NCBI RefSeq assembly: GCF_037042905.1
Contig: NC_087261.1
Coordinates: forward strand, 20,351,117 to 20,415,116
DNA from: Lytechinus pictus
Taxonomy: Eukaryota; Echinodermata; Echinoidea; Temnopleuroida; Toxopneustidae
Length of the DNA stretch: 64,000 nt
Direction of reading: 5' to 3'
Numbering within the stretch: position 1 is the first letter of the stretch; every line of letters starts with the position of its first letter. The notes under the pieces are model-generated. The model did not search any database and was not told where the DNA came from. It saw nothing but the letters and a program-made list of their open reading frames with translations. This document shows, in pieces, positions 1-12,832 of the stretch. Made by a program: the position numbers and the translations under genes.

Positions 1-1587
1 TGGTGTTTCATAAATTAAAATGAAAAGGAGCCGTTTCTCTTGTCTCTAGTACCTATATCAGCTCCAATTCTGTTGACTATATTGTGATTTTGAACCTTGT
101 TTTCATGAACCTTGTTTTCAAAAGTGATTGTGAACGCACAAAAAAGGAATACAATGGAGGAAATTAATATAATAACCCCGCGCGAAGCGCGGAAGCTGAA
201 GCGTTTTATCAGTTTTTTTTGCCATGAAAAGGGTCCAGAGAAAAGGGTATTCTCAATGATATATTGAATACTTCCCTTGGAAAGATCAGATTTGATTACA
301 AACAGTTTAGCGACAGTGCACATATTTAACTCGCAAAACAGAGAAGAAGTGTATATGCCGGGAGGAAGATATTCCTCCCCGCGCAGAGCAATGAAACTCT
401 GGAATTTCAAAGAGCGGACTTTTCATCAAATGCAGATATCTCTAATACCCCATCGGCTCTAATTCAATTGATTTTCTAAGATTATTGAACTTCATTACAA
501 GGAAAATAGTGCGCAAAAAGTTCTGTGATTTATTGAAATTATATAAAAAAGGATAATTTCTTTGACTTATCCTGAAGCGCTTCATTTTGAATTATACAGA
601 AACTTTAGTGTCATTCAAAATTTCAAACTTAGAGCGCAAAACAGGACAGGAGATGAATGTGTAGGAAAATGACATGAAGTTTAATCGAATTTGATAAAAA
701 ATATTGTACTTTTTTATTTAATACGACACGAATTTCATACCTTCCTCTTTTAAAATTAGGAACCTGTTTGCCCCAAAATTATGGTTGTTTAGTAATGAGC
801 TGAAAAGCGGGAGAAGTTGACTTTATGGAGGTGACGGTAGAAATTGATAAAAAGATTTTACACGCCCGGAGCCGACCCGACCAGAAGTTGCGCGATCAAT
901 TAAAAAAAAAGATGAACTTCATATACTTCGGCCTAACCTTACTCTAATTCCATGCCCTAATGTATACATTTGAACTTTAACTGGCAAGAAACACATATAG
1001 CTGAGGTGAAAAAACAGTGTTGGGAAACAATGGAGAACTTCAGTATTGTCATTTAACCGCGCGCAGCGCGGAAGCAAAATTCATATATAAATTTAGAGCA
1101 AGAGTGAAGGAGTTTTTGAGGAAAAATAAATAAAAAGAAAAAAAAAACACAAAGTTACCTTTCTTCCCTTCCCTTTTCCTTTTCTCCTCCCTTCCCTTTT
1201 CCTTTTCTCCTCCCTTTTCCTTTTTTGGGGACGTTTTGGAAGGGGCGACCGCCCCCACCGCCCCCCTGGCTACGCGCCTGCAATAGAGGGCCCACACTAA
1301 CAAAAATGCTCAAAATTAAAGATTTTGAGCGCTCTGGTGAATAAAAAAAATGGTCCCCAAGTTGATAATGAAAACAAAATTATAACTATAGAACCGAGCA
1401 TTTTTGGTTACAAAGTGATGTATGTATCAGAGAATCTATAAAATGTATGTTGTGTGTTGCACAGATCTACATGTAGATTAACCAAAGCCTAAGGTTGAAC
1501 AAGCGGTTAATATACAGATCAGTGGGTGACAACAACCTTGAGCTCAATAATACATACATAAGTAAAAAAGGGAAAATATTGGCTTAC
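1..1587. other. AT-rich intergenic sequence with repeat debris
   Basis: No gene seen. GC-rich cores CGCGCGAAGCGCGGAAG (near 180) and CGCGCGCAGCGCGGAAG (near 1057) resemble the core motif repeated in the 44-46 kb element. A pyrimidine tract at 1158-1230 with TTTTCCTTTTCTCCTCCC repeats leads into a C-rich end and GGCTACGCGCCTG near 1270, which looks like a transposon terminus. Confidence 0.5.
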
Positions 1588-1669
1588 CTTTAAACCAGGG
1601 AAAAGGTGTCAGCTGACTTCTATCGACTGCAATGCTCAAGATCATCATGGTTACCAGGAAGATTTCCAT
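1588..1669 (-). other. Candidate first coding exon with signal peptide
   Basis: ATG at 1669 opens MEIFLVTMMILSIAVDRS, a signal-peptide-like stretch, continuing QLTPFPWFK to a near-consensus donor AAAG|GTAAGC at 1587. Length 82 nt (27 codons plus one base). No matching downstream exon was recognised between 1 and 1587, so the gene would leave the window or this is chance. Confidence 0.25.
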
Positions 1670-1875
1670 ACATCAAAATGTCTTTATTCTTGTCAGAACG
1701 TACATCGTGAAGCTTCCGGCCCCCTCTCTCCATGCCGTCCTGGTCAATGTCCACTCAACCTGAATACCATTCTTTAAGAGAGAAGGATATTTCTTGCTCT
1801 CTCGGAAAATGTAGAGACCTCATTGGAAAGGCACAATGGGAACCATAGCGTATTACTCAAAGGGCCGGGGTACAG

Positions 1876-2022
1876 GGGGCCTGTTGCTGAGAGAGTTGCA
1901 ATCAAACGCAACTCTGAAGACCATACGTCACTCCATTTTCAACCAATCAAAAACGTGCATTCTGGACTTGTGCTTGATCTTTGGACTTGCGTTCAAATGC
2001 AACTCTTTCTGCAAAGTGCCCC
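1876..2022. mobile_element. MITE, GAGTTGC-type terminal inverted repeats
   Basis: The left end (GGGGCCTGTTGCTGAGAGAG, then TTGCAATCAAACGCAA) is mirrored by the right end (TTGCGTTCAAATGCAA, then CTCTTTCTGCAAAGTGCCCC). 147 bp, no coding capacity. Confidence 0.6.
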
Positions 2023-2835
2023 AGATCAGAGACCTCTTTTACAGCGCGCTCAAAGTACGATTACAAAGCCTAACAACTGAACAATAGGCATGATAGGCCT
2101 AGAATTCACGACATTCAACATTCTTGAATATGAACAAGAGAAAACAAGTATGTCGCATTTATTCACGTTCGACATGATTTGTCGGCATTGTTGAAGCTCC
2201 TTTCACAATTGCTCGTGCGACTGCTTCTACCTTGGTCATATGTGTTAACATTATTTTTTGCACCAGCTACATACATGACATAGATGGTTTGAATAAAAAT
2301 GAATAAAACGGCTGTTTTCGAATCGCCGTACGTCCGCCGTAGAGCAAATGTGACTGAGGTATTACAACCGTTGTGATTCTGTGCAACATACTGTGACCAA
2401 ATGATCGCACGGGCAATTTTATTGTGAAAGCCCCTTGAAAAAAAGAACGTTTCAAGTACAGACTGACCCGATTCCAGTGGGAGCACAAAGTGGATCATTG
2501 CCCCCCACTTGCCTCCCCAAGAAATTTTGAAATTTGAAAAAAAAATATTCAGTAAATGCTGTCATAAGCATCCTATACCCAAGCTCTGCAAAGTGCTCCA
2601 AGTGCTCCTTCGCCCCCCAAAAAAAACCCATCTGACTCGGTTTGGGTGGAGTCTTCAAGGTAATTTCTAAATGGGGCCTTGAACCATCTTAGCTATGCCT
2701 AACAAAAATGTATGCACCGTCATGGCAACGAACCTGCCTCATAGCATAACCCATTGAAAGCGGTTTTGTCCTTCTTTAGGCGGAGTTATCTCATATTCCT
2801 TGATGGTTTTTGTTGCGAAGGTCAGGTGATAAAGG
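2023..2835. other. Intergenic, no gene recognised
   Basis: Only short open frames in AT-rich sequence; no splice-supported exon or repeat boundary could be defined. Confidence 0.4.
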
Positions 2836-3444
2836 CAGTGGCGGGACCGGGATTTTCAAACTAGGGTGGGGGAGGCAAATTGAGGAGACAATTTTTGTTT
2901 GCCTGTTTCACAAAATCGAGCGCGAAGCGCAAGCTAATTTTTTTTAATATACATATATATATATGCCCTACTGACTTGAATACGAACCTGTTAAGGACTG
3001 TTTGCAGTAACTCGTGAATATGTTATTTCACCAAATAAATAATTCGAGCGCGAAGCGCGAGCTGAAAATCTGTAATATCCTGCTATGATAAGTGGACGTT
3101 CTAAGCATTTTTGTTGGGCATTTAACACAAAATTAAATGCAAACGCTTAGCGCGAGCTGAAAATATTTTATATTTAGAACGTTTTTGTAATTTTTATGAA
3201 CATTCAGGATGCTTTTCTCGCTCATACAAAATAATTAAAAACACTTGATTTTTAAGCCCGATGTTAAACAAACAATTTATTTACCTGCGCGAGCGAATTT
3301 AAGAATTTTAGATAATGACATGAAAGATTTAGATTTAGTGACTTTCATGACTAGATGAGAAGAGTGAAAGCGCTGCCTTGGAGCACTTTACAGCTTGAGT
3401 ACGATGCTCATGACATTTGCCCCCCCCCCCTTGTGCCGCCACTG
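2836..3444. mobile_element. hAT-like non-autonomous transposon, 609 bp
   Basis: The ends CAGTGGCGG and CCGCCACTG are inverted. The flanks GATAAAGG (2828-2835) and GATAAAAG (3445-3452) form an 8-bp target duplication with one mismatch. It contains three copies of the GAGCGCGAAGCGCGAGC-type core (near 2918, 3046 and 3143) and no coding frame. Confidence 0.7.
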
Positions 3445-3962
3445 GATAAAAGTGCAGTGGATGGTCCTTTCCCTAATTAATTGGGTATTAAACGTTCACT
3501 TTTCTAATATGATGAATATAGGCCTCCAAAATATAGAAAATTCTGAGAATAACCGCTGGAATATGAACACCCGAAACCTTTGTCAAACGTGTTTTGTATT
3601 GTTTTTCCTTTACGTACCCGTCTTTTAAATATGAATTCGATTGATTTTTTTTCATTCAAATAAAATGAAGATTTATCTGTCATCATACTTCAATGTCGCT
3701 TCATGCAATTGCAATTTATCCAGCAAACTCCTGTCGCTTTGAAAGACATGTGTATAATTTCAAACACATCGGAAAGCTGTCTATTTTATTGCTGAAACCA
3801 GGGTTTATTTTACCCAATAGTCTAAGAAATTCGACTAATTGAAGAAAGAAAAACGCGTGGCACTTCCCTCTGCCGCATTTAATTCAGCATAGGAATTAAA
3901 ATGTATTTTATGGCAAGTACAAGGTTCTGAATAAAATGTATTGGAAAAGAAAGAAAAATAAT

Positions 3963-4065
3963 CATGGACCTATCCACGGAGGATTATTCTATTGTTACTG
4001 GGGATGCTGGGCATTGTCACAGCACCCCCAGTAAGAATAGATAAAACTCCGTGGATAGGTCCATG
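3963..4065. repeat. 103-bp hairpin/MITE with 18-bp perfect arms
   Basis: CATGGACCTATCCACGGA at the left and its exact reverse complement at 4048-4065. The loop carries GGGGATGCTGGG/CACCCCCAG complementarity. Confidence 0.65.
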
Positions 4066-4420
4066 AAAATAATAGTAGGAAGTAAATGTCTAAAAATTGG
4101 GAAAAAGGGAACACCCTGACCAAGTTCATTTCCCTTGCTTTATTATAGAAAATACAGTTTCCTGACCTATACCTTAACTTGTAAAGTGACCAAACTGTCT
4201 AAAATACACGAATCGTTGATTTGACTGGTAAATGGATAGGCCTACATATGTAGAAAATTTCTAAAATCATGTATGATGGATATAATAAAGTCAATAAAAA
4301 CCGAAATTATTTTCTTTTAAATAGATCAATAATTGTGTAATGAATTCATATATAAATATATAAATTTATATGCATATATATTGTCCAATATAGGTACTTA
4401 AAAGAATGTTAATAAGTTAC

Positions 4421-4604
4421 ACACTTAAATTGTTGGGCAACATAGTGTCCACACGACAATTGGTTAAAAAATAATGGGTAGTTTTCAACCAATACTGTAG
4501 TTTTCACCTAAAGCACATATTATTGCTTTAAAACTACCCAGAATTTGATAAACTTTTAACCAATTGTTGTGTGGACAGTATGTTGCCCAACATTTTTAAG
4601 AGTG
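4421..4604. mobile_element. MITE, GTTGGGCAACAT family, TA target site
   Basis: The ends CACACTTAAATTGTTGGGCA and TGCCCAACATTTTTAAGAGTG are inverted, flanked by TA. Inner GTCCACAC...GTGTGGAC extends the arms. A second copy is at 22515-22758. Confidence 0.7.
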
Positions 4605-5445
4605 TATAGATGTATCCGAGGTTGGTGTGTAACGGATAAATAATATCAAACGTGTTTAAGATCAAAATTTGTCATAACAGTAAACATTCGTGTTCTGTGA
4701 TTTTTTTTAAAGACAAACTAGCCATTTATTTCCAACCCTTCACCATCATACATGTATATTACCCTGAATAAAACGTGTCGACATAAAACAAATAATGATG
4801 CTCATCTTTCATTATCTATATTGTAATGTTAATATTATGTACAAATCTTTCAGGATTGTGTATGTCTGTGTGTGTGTTTGTGATGTGACATAAAATTTTC
4901 ATTCAGATATCCGATCTGTATTTCAAATTCCCCCTCTCCCTTATATGTGTGCATGTGTGTTTTGTGTGCAAAATCTGGGCTAAAAATCCATATTAATGCA
5001 AAATAATAGCCTACAGTATGGTCTTCATTAGATCGATGGATTCTTGGCACATGGTGTATGTTCAAGAAATTTTATATCATACTTGAATTATGTGCCCGTC
5101 TAGCTCAAAACCTAAAGTAACTCTATACATACATGCAAGGTTCCCTGTAACAAGAGACAATTTTGTCCACAAAAATCAATTGTAAAATTGACAAGGTTAA
5201 ACCAAAAATGTGATACAAGAAATATCCTTGAGAGTCATTTTGAATTTCATTTCCATTACATTATGTGGTGTACAGAGGCCCTGAGGTATATATTTAGCCG
5301 AAAAGATGATGTATTCGCTTTCTAATTTTACTACAATCATCACAGCGCTTTCAGGCATACTTTTCCTCATCCGCCTTGATGCCACAATCACATCAACGAA
5401 ACCGACTCCAGTATATATACTGTATATATATGTAATATACATGTA
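4605..5445. other. Intergenic, no gene recognised
   Basis: AT-rich sequence with short spurious frames and TG-rich patches around 4860-4970. Confidence 0.4.
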
Positions 5446-5466
5446 TATCTAAATAAATATATATAT

Positions 5467-5497
<31 letters not shown>

Positions 5498-5500
5498 CAT

Positions 5501-5528
<28 letters not shown>
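5446..5528. repeat. (TA)n microsatellite
   Basis: Nearly uninterrupted TA dinucleotides directly abutting the fold-back element at 5529; TA is that element's target site. Confidence 0.85.
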
Positions 5529-5531
<3 letters not shown>

Positions 5532-6348
5532 TGCGTCCCACAAAAAACAAAACCGAGATTTATCGATGATTTATCATAACTTGATCACAAATACAATAGA
5601 CAAATGACCTACCATTGTAAAGCTTAGAATCTCCTCTTTCATCTGAAATTACTTAGATTATTCCTCATTCACGCATGAGTGAGCAAAAACAATTTGAAGA
5701 GGGGATACCAAAAAGTCATTTGGCGGGCTGTATCTGGGTTTCAAAAAGAAAACCACATTTCTAAATAGTTCAATATCTGCTCTTTAATTTGATACCTCAA
5801 TTACAGAACATGATCAAGTTTTAAGAAAGTTCTGGTTATTTGAAAAAAGGCTTGAATTTCAATAATTTCATAAAATGAAGAGGTTTTACAGGCTAGCGTT
5901 CAAACTCACTCGACACTTCGTTTTGTTGACGATCAGCCATGCATGAAGTCTTTTGTTAACCATGCGATAGCTTCTGTGGGAAACAGGTGAAAACACGTTT
6001 ATTTAATGATATGATGGAAATATAAGCATTGTTTCGAGGGAACGTAACTTTTTTAATTCTTGACCATTTTTTGTGATTGAGGTATCAAATTAAAGAGCAG
6101 ATGTTGAACTTTTTAGGCATGTGATTTTAATTATAAAATTCAGATACCCCCCGCCAAATGAGTTTTTAGTACCCTTTCTTTAAATTGTTTTTGCTCACTC
6201 ATGCGTGAATGAGGAATAATCTAAGTAATATCAGATGAAAGAGGAGATTCTAAGCTTTACATTGGTAGGTCATTTGTCTATTGTATTTGTGATTAAGTTA
6301 TGATAAATCATTGCTAAATCTCGGTTTCGATTTTTCTGGGACGCACTG
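5529..6348. mobile_element. Mariner-like fold-back element, 820 bp
   Basis: The ends CAGTGCGTCCCACAAAAAA and TTTTTCTGGGACGCACTG are inverted and flanked by TA. The arms stay complementary for about 240 bp each (5529-5765 and 6110-6348). No transposase frame. Related ends occur at 33515-34103. Confidence 0.8.
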
Positions 6349-7066
6349 TATATATATATAGATATACACACACACACATGTTGTTTTTATCGGTTAGGGG
6401 CAGTTTGGTTGGTATGAATGTAGCACAAGTGTACATAAACATGCCCTAGATTAGTGAACAAGCGACCATTGATGACTTTTTATTAAAAAAAAAACACGTA
6501 TAGCCTATAGACCATGGCTATAATTTATGCTTAAATCTGCTGCATTTTTTTTCACACATTAAATTTATTCATTCTTTACATATCAATCCCGTAATTCTAA
6601 TCATTACGGTTCCATTAATCATGTTAAAAATTATATACAAGTATCTCATGTCCTCATCATTTCACGACGGTGGACGTGCCAACGAACTTTTAAATAAGTT
6701 GCTTGACCTATAGATCAGAACACAGACACACCACAGACATGACAAACACTAATCATGCTAATCGCGGGCATGTCGGCAAGGTGAATTAGGTCTATACAAA
6801 TGTCGAGATAGGTTCATATATTTATTTGTTTTAGAACTTGCTATCATGACTGTAATGGTCTGTACTGGGGGTGTCACGGCAGATGCATTTAGCTAAGTAC
6901 CAAATTACCAGTTACCAAAATATGCCTCCACTAGTTACGACACATCTTATTTTAAATTCCTGTAATTTAGAGTAAAGCCAAGACAAGAAAATTGCATTTC
7001 GGATACAACAACCAGAAGAATACACAAATAGAACTTCAAATATAAACAAGTGGAATGCCTCTGGCC
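6349..7066. other. Intergenic, no gene recognised
   Basis: AT-rich with a short TA/CA run at 6350-6380; no exon or repeat boundary found. Confidence 0.4.
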
Positions 7067-8006
7067 GTCTCACCTGCATCACGCGATTCAATATAGCAGC
7101 AGTGCTGATTTTGAAAACTACTATGACTCGCACAAGATGTTCAGTGATACTTGGTTACTCTTATTTCCACGTTTTATGAACTAGACCAATACACTTAAAG
7201 AGATATGATGGCAATTCAACAAATACATGTACCAGCAACGTGGCCAAAGTTCTTTGACCTTACATGACCTTTGACCTTGATCATGTGACCTGAAACTCGC
7301 ACAGGATGTTCAGTGATACCTGATTACTCTTATGTCCAAGTTTTATGAACTAGACCAACACACTTTCAAATTTATGGCTGTAATTCAACAAATACCCCAA
7401 TTTGGCCAAAGTTCATTGACCCTAAATGACCTTTGACCTTGATCATGTGACCTGAAACTTGCACAGGATGTTCGGTAATACTTGATTACTATTGTGTCCA
7501 AGTTTCATGAATCAGATCCATAAACTTTCAAAGTTATGATGGTAATTCAACAGATACCCCCAATTTGGCCAAAGTTCATTGACCCTAAATGACCTTTGAC
7601 CTCGGTCATGTGACGTGAAACTCATGCAGGATGTTCAGTGATACTTGATTAACATTATGTATAAGTTTCATGAACTAGGTCCATATATTTTCTAAGTTAT
7701 GATGACATTTCAAAAACTTAACCTTAGGTTAAGATTTTGATGTTGATTCCCCCAACATGGTCTAAGTTCATTGACCCTAAATGACCTTTGACCTTGGTCA
7801 TGTGACATGAAACTCAGGCAGGATGTTCAGTAATACTTGATTAACCTTATGGCCAAGTTTCATGAACTAGGTCCATATACTTTCTAAGTTATGCTGTCAT
7901 TTCAAAAACTTAACCTCAGGTTAAGATTTGGTGTTGACGCCGCCGCCGTCGCCGTCGCCGTCGGAAAAGCGGCGCCTATAGTCTCACTCTGCTATGCAGG
8001 TGAGAC
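7067..8006. mobile_element. 940-bp element with internal tandem repeats carrying DR1 motifs
   Basis: Ends GTCTCACCTGCAT (7067) and ATGCAGGTGAGAC (7994-8006) are exact inverted repeats. Inside are four degenerate units of about 162-192 bp. Each contains TGACCTTTGACCT at 7265, 7427, 7590 and 7782, i.e. AGGTCAAAGGTCA on the other strand. The right end has a (GCCGTC)n run. A decayed copy is at 32455-32815. Confidence 0.75.
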
Positions 8007-8249
8007 AAAAATGAGTAATATAGATTTACCCAAGGCCATTAACATGACAATTAATTATTTAGCAATGACATACAAAAAATAGTATCCCGGTGCGAGAGTA
8101 CAATCGGAATTGCACAAATAGCAAAGAGCAACTCAATTCGGGTATTCTATAAAATGACACATACCCCTCAATGGAGTTCAAAGAAAAGGCACTTGTAATG
8201 TTGACCCTAGGACCCTGGAGAGGAGGATAAAATTAATCGAATAAAAGCG
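8007..8249. other. Short intergenic stretch
   Basis: No feature recognised between the DR1 element and the LINE fragment. Confidence 0.3.
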
Positions 8250-9245
8250 ATGAAATTAATCGAATGTATCTACACCCACAAAAGACTAAGATCGTGATTT
8301 TCGGTAATAAACGTAAATTACAAAATAATACAATCACAATTAAATTTGAGAAAACAACTTTGGAACATGTTGATAATATTAAATACTTAGGAATCATTTT
8401 CGACTCTCAATTAAGCTGGTTTTTGCAATACATCTCTTATAAAATATCACGCTCTATCGCTTGCATACGTTGAATTAAACATTTGATCAAAAGAAATCAA
8501 TTAAACAGTTATACTTTGCCCTTATCTTGTCACATATTGATTATTGTTGTACAGCGTGGGGAAATAGTTTGAAAAGTAATATAACCCGATTACAGAAATT
8601 GCGGAGTAGATATGCTCGCTTGGTTTTGAATACAGATTATTCAACTTCACAATGTTCTTTGTTAACTACACTCGACTGGCAATCCGTTGAACAGGGGATT
8701 AAATACCAACAATGTATTTTAATTTACAGAAATTGGAATGATTCTGCACCAAAATACTTGAAACAATTATCTGTTATACGACCCATTGTTTATAATACTA
8801 GACATTCCGCCCAAAATCGTCTACAAATACCATACCCTAAATTTGAATTAAAAAAGATCTTTCTCATTCACTGCAAATTCTATTTTCAATAAATTGCAAT
8901 TGTCCGTACAAAACTTTAAGTCCCTAAATAACTTCAAAAAACTGATTTTTTTTTTATCAACATGGTCTAACTTGACAACCTGGCCCGGTTTGGGAGAGAG
9001 AGAGAGAGAGGGGGGGGGGTATACCACGTGCAGCCACACTTACATTACTTAATTACGGTTTAAGTTTATAAGCGTGTTTTTGTTTATGTTTTTAATTTTG
9101 ATTTATGTTATCTATTTCCTTATATTATTGTTATGTTATTTATTCATTTACCATGTATTTGTTCTATATTTGTTTTAACATGTTCATGTTTCTTTTTATT
9201 CGCGGAGGGCTCCGTTGTAAATTTTTTTTAAACTGAACCGGACTA
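8250..9245 (+). mobile_element. LINE (non-LTR retrotransposon) 3' fragment, decayed
   Basis: Reading through frame changes gives the C-terminal part of a non-LTR reverse transcriptase: HPQKTKIVIFG, NIKYLGIIFDSQLSW (8264-8473), then SHIDYCCTAWGN, RLQKLRSRYARLVL and APKYLKQL (8527-8892). After a frameshift near 8850 it continues RSFSFTANSIFNKL and FKSLNNFKKL. A 3' UTR with AGGGCTCCGTTG follows. The element is 5'-truncated and frameshifted, so inactive. Confidence 0.8.
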
Positions 9246-10073
9246 CCTTCCACTGTTTTTATCGATTATGTTAAATACAACATGAATAAAAAATTTCCAC
9301 CAATGTAGGAACTTTCGACCATGCTGAAAAAGTCATGTACAAATCCGAATCTCTGTTGCAAACTTGCAGCTCTGTAAAACGAGGCCTATGCAAAAAAAAA
9401 AAAAAAATCCTGGTTTTGAATTCGTACCAAGGGCGGCAATTTATTACTGCTGGAGGTGAAGGGGGGAGGGGGGGGTCGCAGGCTTCTTCACACCTAAATG
9501 GGAGTTCTGTATCGTCGGATACCTGGGGAAATCTAGGACCGAGGGTGAGCATGCTCAGGCTGCGCTTAAGAGGATGTTGATAAAGGGGCCGGCATCTTCT
9601 GAACACGATTGTATTGAGCATCGCTTTGTATACAGGTCCTATACAACAATTTTGGGTAATTCAAATTTCAACATGACTTAAATCATTATCATCGAAAGAA
9701 TGGCAATAATTTATACTTGAACTGGTAGAAGTATTGAAAATTAGAATAGTAATATTAGCCGGTGGTGGCCGTAGTAATAATAGTAGTAGTAGTAATAATA
9801 GTAGTAGTAGTAGTGGTAGTAGTAGTAGAAGTAATTGGCGGCGATTTCGAAGGACATTTTTTTTCTGTAGACGAGACCACACTCTCTCATAGGTTGGTAT
9901 ACAAAAAATCGAAGGACATTGGTACCCCCCTCCACCCCGTCCTGAGTTGCCGCCCATGATAGTAATAGCAGTACTCGTAGTAGAGGTATCACCATTCCAT
10001 CGGAGTTATTATCGCCGGAGCAAGAATCATGGAGTCGATGTCATATAGTGATTCTGGGGTTGCAGATGCACAG
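9246..10073. other. Repeat-rich intergenic stretch with (GTA)n tract
   Basis: Imperfect GTA/ATA trinucleotide microsatellite at 9764-9833 and G-rich runs near 9455-9475. Open frames across it are poly-Val/Tyr/Leu artefacts. Confidence 0.55.
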
Positions 10074-10440
10074 TCATGATTTATTTATTTATTTATTTAT
10101 TTATGTTTTCCTTGGACAGGGTGGTCTCTTCAGTACATAAAAACTGCTTTTCGAGAGAGCCCTGTACCTATCAAATACATATAACAATCATTATACAATG
10201 GTAAACAATTACAGAATTAATTAAAAAGGAAAACTACATGCAGTATAAAAGAAAAGAGATTCATAAGTATACATATCAAATTAACAATACATAATAGATG
10301 CATAGCGTGATCGAAATGTAACAATAAAATGGCAAAGTACATGAACATCAAAATAAAATGAAATAGGCGATGATGAACATGATTCTGACATGAAAATAAA
10401 AAAGGTATAAAAACTGAGAAAATAAAATACCTATACTAGT
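10074..10440 (-). mobile_element. Probable LINE 3' tail with (TAAA)n end
   Basis: (TTTA)n at 10080-10104 is followed by GGTGGTCTCTTCAG and GAGAGAGCCCTGTACC. On the minus strand this reads as a LINE 3' UTR ending in (AAAT)n. Similar tails occur near 34480 and 63030. Confidence 0.45.
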
Positions 10441-11851
10441 CGTGGATCCATAGCTCTTGCTCCGGCTACAATAGCTCCGATGGAAATCATGACCATAAAA
10501 TCTAACCTCCAAAACTAAATAACCCCATCCATTTTCTTTACATTCTTCTGAACCAAAAACCTCTACTACAGTCCTAACTCTAACCCTACGCCCTCTGAGA
10601 TATCAAGACCGGAGCAAATGTCGCAGGAGCACTAGGTACCTAAGGGAGGGCAGACTACCTCCCCTGACGGGTCACAACTCATGCAAGGGACCTACCCCCT
10701 GGCGAGTCACAACTGATCCCTGACGAGCCACAAATGGCCCCCTCTTTTGAACTTGAAGACTTTTTTTTTTGCTTGTCAAATTTTTTGGCGGACGAATTTG
10801 CCCCCCTGTGGAAAATCCTAGGTACACCACTGTCGCTGGGGCAAATGTTTGTGTCACCCTGATGGTTACCATAATCATAACAGTTATCATCAGTCCTTTT
10901 TCTCAGTACGTCTCGGGATAGCACACAGTGAGTATTGGTGAGGTACGTATGTAGCAAGCGATCTTCCCTTCATTGTGGGAGGAGGGGCTCCCGGGGGTAG
11001 GACAAAACGAAAGTGGCACAGGAGGTGAGAAAAGAACAGAAAGAGTTCTACTTTTGCCAGCTCCTCGCCAATGCACCTTCGGCGACCTGCAAAAAAAATT
11101 GAAAAAAAAATTAAGGGAAAGTTGTATCTCAGCGAGAGAGAGATAGAGAGAGACGAACAGACGAACAGACAAAACGGTTACAGAGGTGCGGTCAAAATTT
11201 TAATCAAGTTTTTTTACTGGCTCCGCGTAAAAATGGCAGAGGTATGGCAGTGGTAAAAATGACAGGTTAAAACGTCTGGGGAAACCAGATTTATACTCTA
11301 TGGCCATGTGAAGCTTTGAGCTTGGTTTTAGAATAGTTCTGTCATTTCTTGATTAATTGTAAAGAAACAATATAATTAAAAATGAAAAAGTCAAAACATA
11401 ATTTACATAGTAGGCCTAGGATTCAACATACAATAAAATGCGAAATACATGTAAATAGTGTGTGGCATCATCAGGTTCCCCATTTGCATACGGCTCATGT
11501 TGTACGTATAAATGCTTTATGAACTAAAGTCAAATTTCGAAATGCTACTACTTTATTTCTTAACCGATTGTAATGAAATTTTCAGTATTATACTGCTTCA
11601 TTGCCTTACTGATGTCGGATGTCGGAGTGCATTTGACTTTGGAAATGCCAATCATAGTGTGTTGTTTGTTTACATGCACTTTCAGAAATGCATACAAGAA
11701 GGAATGAACTTTAAATTTTACCCATCAGATATCAGTTCTTATCGCCCAACAACATTCTCTTGTACAATTTATTGTCTTATTCATACGGTATACTTCATAA
11801 GCAAAGAGGGATTGCGAGTGAAAAAAAAATTATCACCCCGATAATATTTAC
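10441..11851. other. Downstream flank of P450 A; repeat debris, no heme exon
   Basis: Contains a TTGCTTGTCAAATTT repeat near 10770 and a fold-back arm at 11500-11600. I searched the minus strand for a block encoding GRRRCMG and the C-terminal P450 region and found none. Confidence 0.5.
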
Positions 11852-12832
11852 CGATAGAAAACGGAATGAGTTCCTCCCTTTGAACAACCTGCTTGGTTTC
11901 TGGGTCAAGAAACCTGTCTGGATTGAACTCATCAGGATTCTTCCATAGGTCTGGGTCATGATGAATGGCCCACTGGTTAGGTAGGATGACAGTTCCTTTT
12001 GGGATGTCATAGCCATTGAGGACAGCGTCTTTGGTAGTTGCGTGGGGGACCCCCAAGGGCACGATCGATGCCTTCCGCTGAATCTCCAGCAAGGTTGCTT
12101 CTGTGTATGGCAAATTAGGTTTGTCCAGTAAACTAGGCAACCTATCCAGACCAACTACCCTGTCTAATTCCTCTTGTACCTTTTGTTGGACATCCTGATT
12201 GACCAACATATAGAGAAGTGCCCATTTGAGAGTTGTGGCTGTCGTCTCTGTACCGGCAACAAAGAGATCAGCAACAGCCACTATCATGTTCTCGTCATTA
12301 AACGAATTCGTGGTAGTGCTTTCCTTCGCCATGCTCGCAGCTTCGGCTATTTTGTCAGCATACATGTGAATGAAACATGTTGCTGGGTCGGACTTCTCAA
12401 CAAAATCCTGTTTTATTTTTCCAAAAAGGGGGTACATATACTTGTCAAAATGAGCTTTGCTTTGAAGACATTTCTTAAGACCACTCCGAGGTAAAAAGCG
12501 CAGGAATGGAATAAAATTGAACGCACCTCCTACTTCTGTGACCTCCACGATGGCCAAGAGTGCTTCGATGACTCCCTTAAAGTCCTCATCATTGTAATCA
12601 AACCGCTTTCCAAGATTCAACCAACAAATAATATTCGAAACTGAGACAATTATGTCATGGAACGGACTGAACGGTTCAGAATGACGTCCTTCAAAGTTTT
12701 TTACAAGGTGTTTAACCTCCTCTATAATTGTTTCTTCCATTCGAAACTTTCCCATGCCCAGAGATCGGAGCGCAGAAAATGTGAAACGACGCTGTTCAGT
12801 TTGGACAGGGCTGCTGTATCCAGCGATGAGAC
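11852..12832 (-). CDS. P450 A exon 2
   Basis: 981 nt, entered through a pyrimidine-rich acceptor (CTCTCTAG|GT). It encodes residues 119-446 including AGTETT and EIQR. The last 150 nt (11850-11999) are about 96% identical to copy B, while the sequence just before is only about 68% identical. Confidence 0.88.

Noticed and set aside
9480-9560. Possible heme-cysteine exon of P450 A (AG followed by GT ATC CGA CGA on the minus strand)
   Set aside because: No cysteine at the required position and a stop codon follows within ten codons.
9661-9995. Open frames rich in Val, Tyr and Leu
   Set aside because: Translation of the (GTA)n microsatellite.
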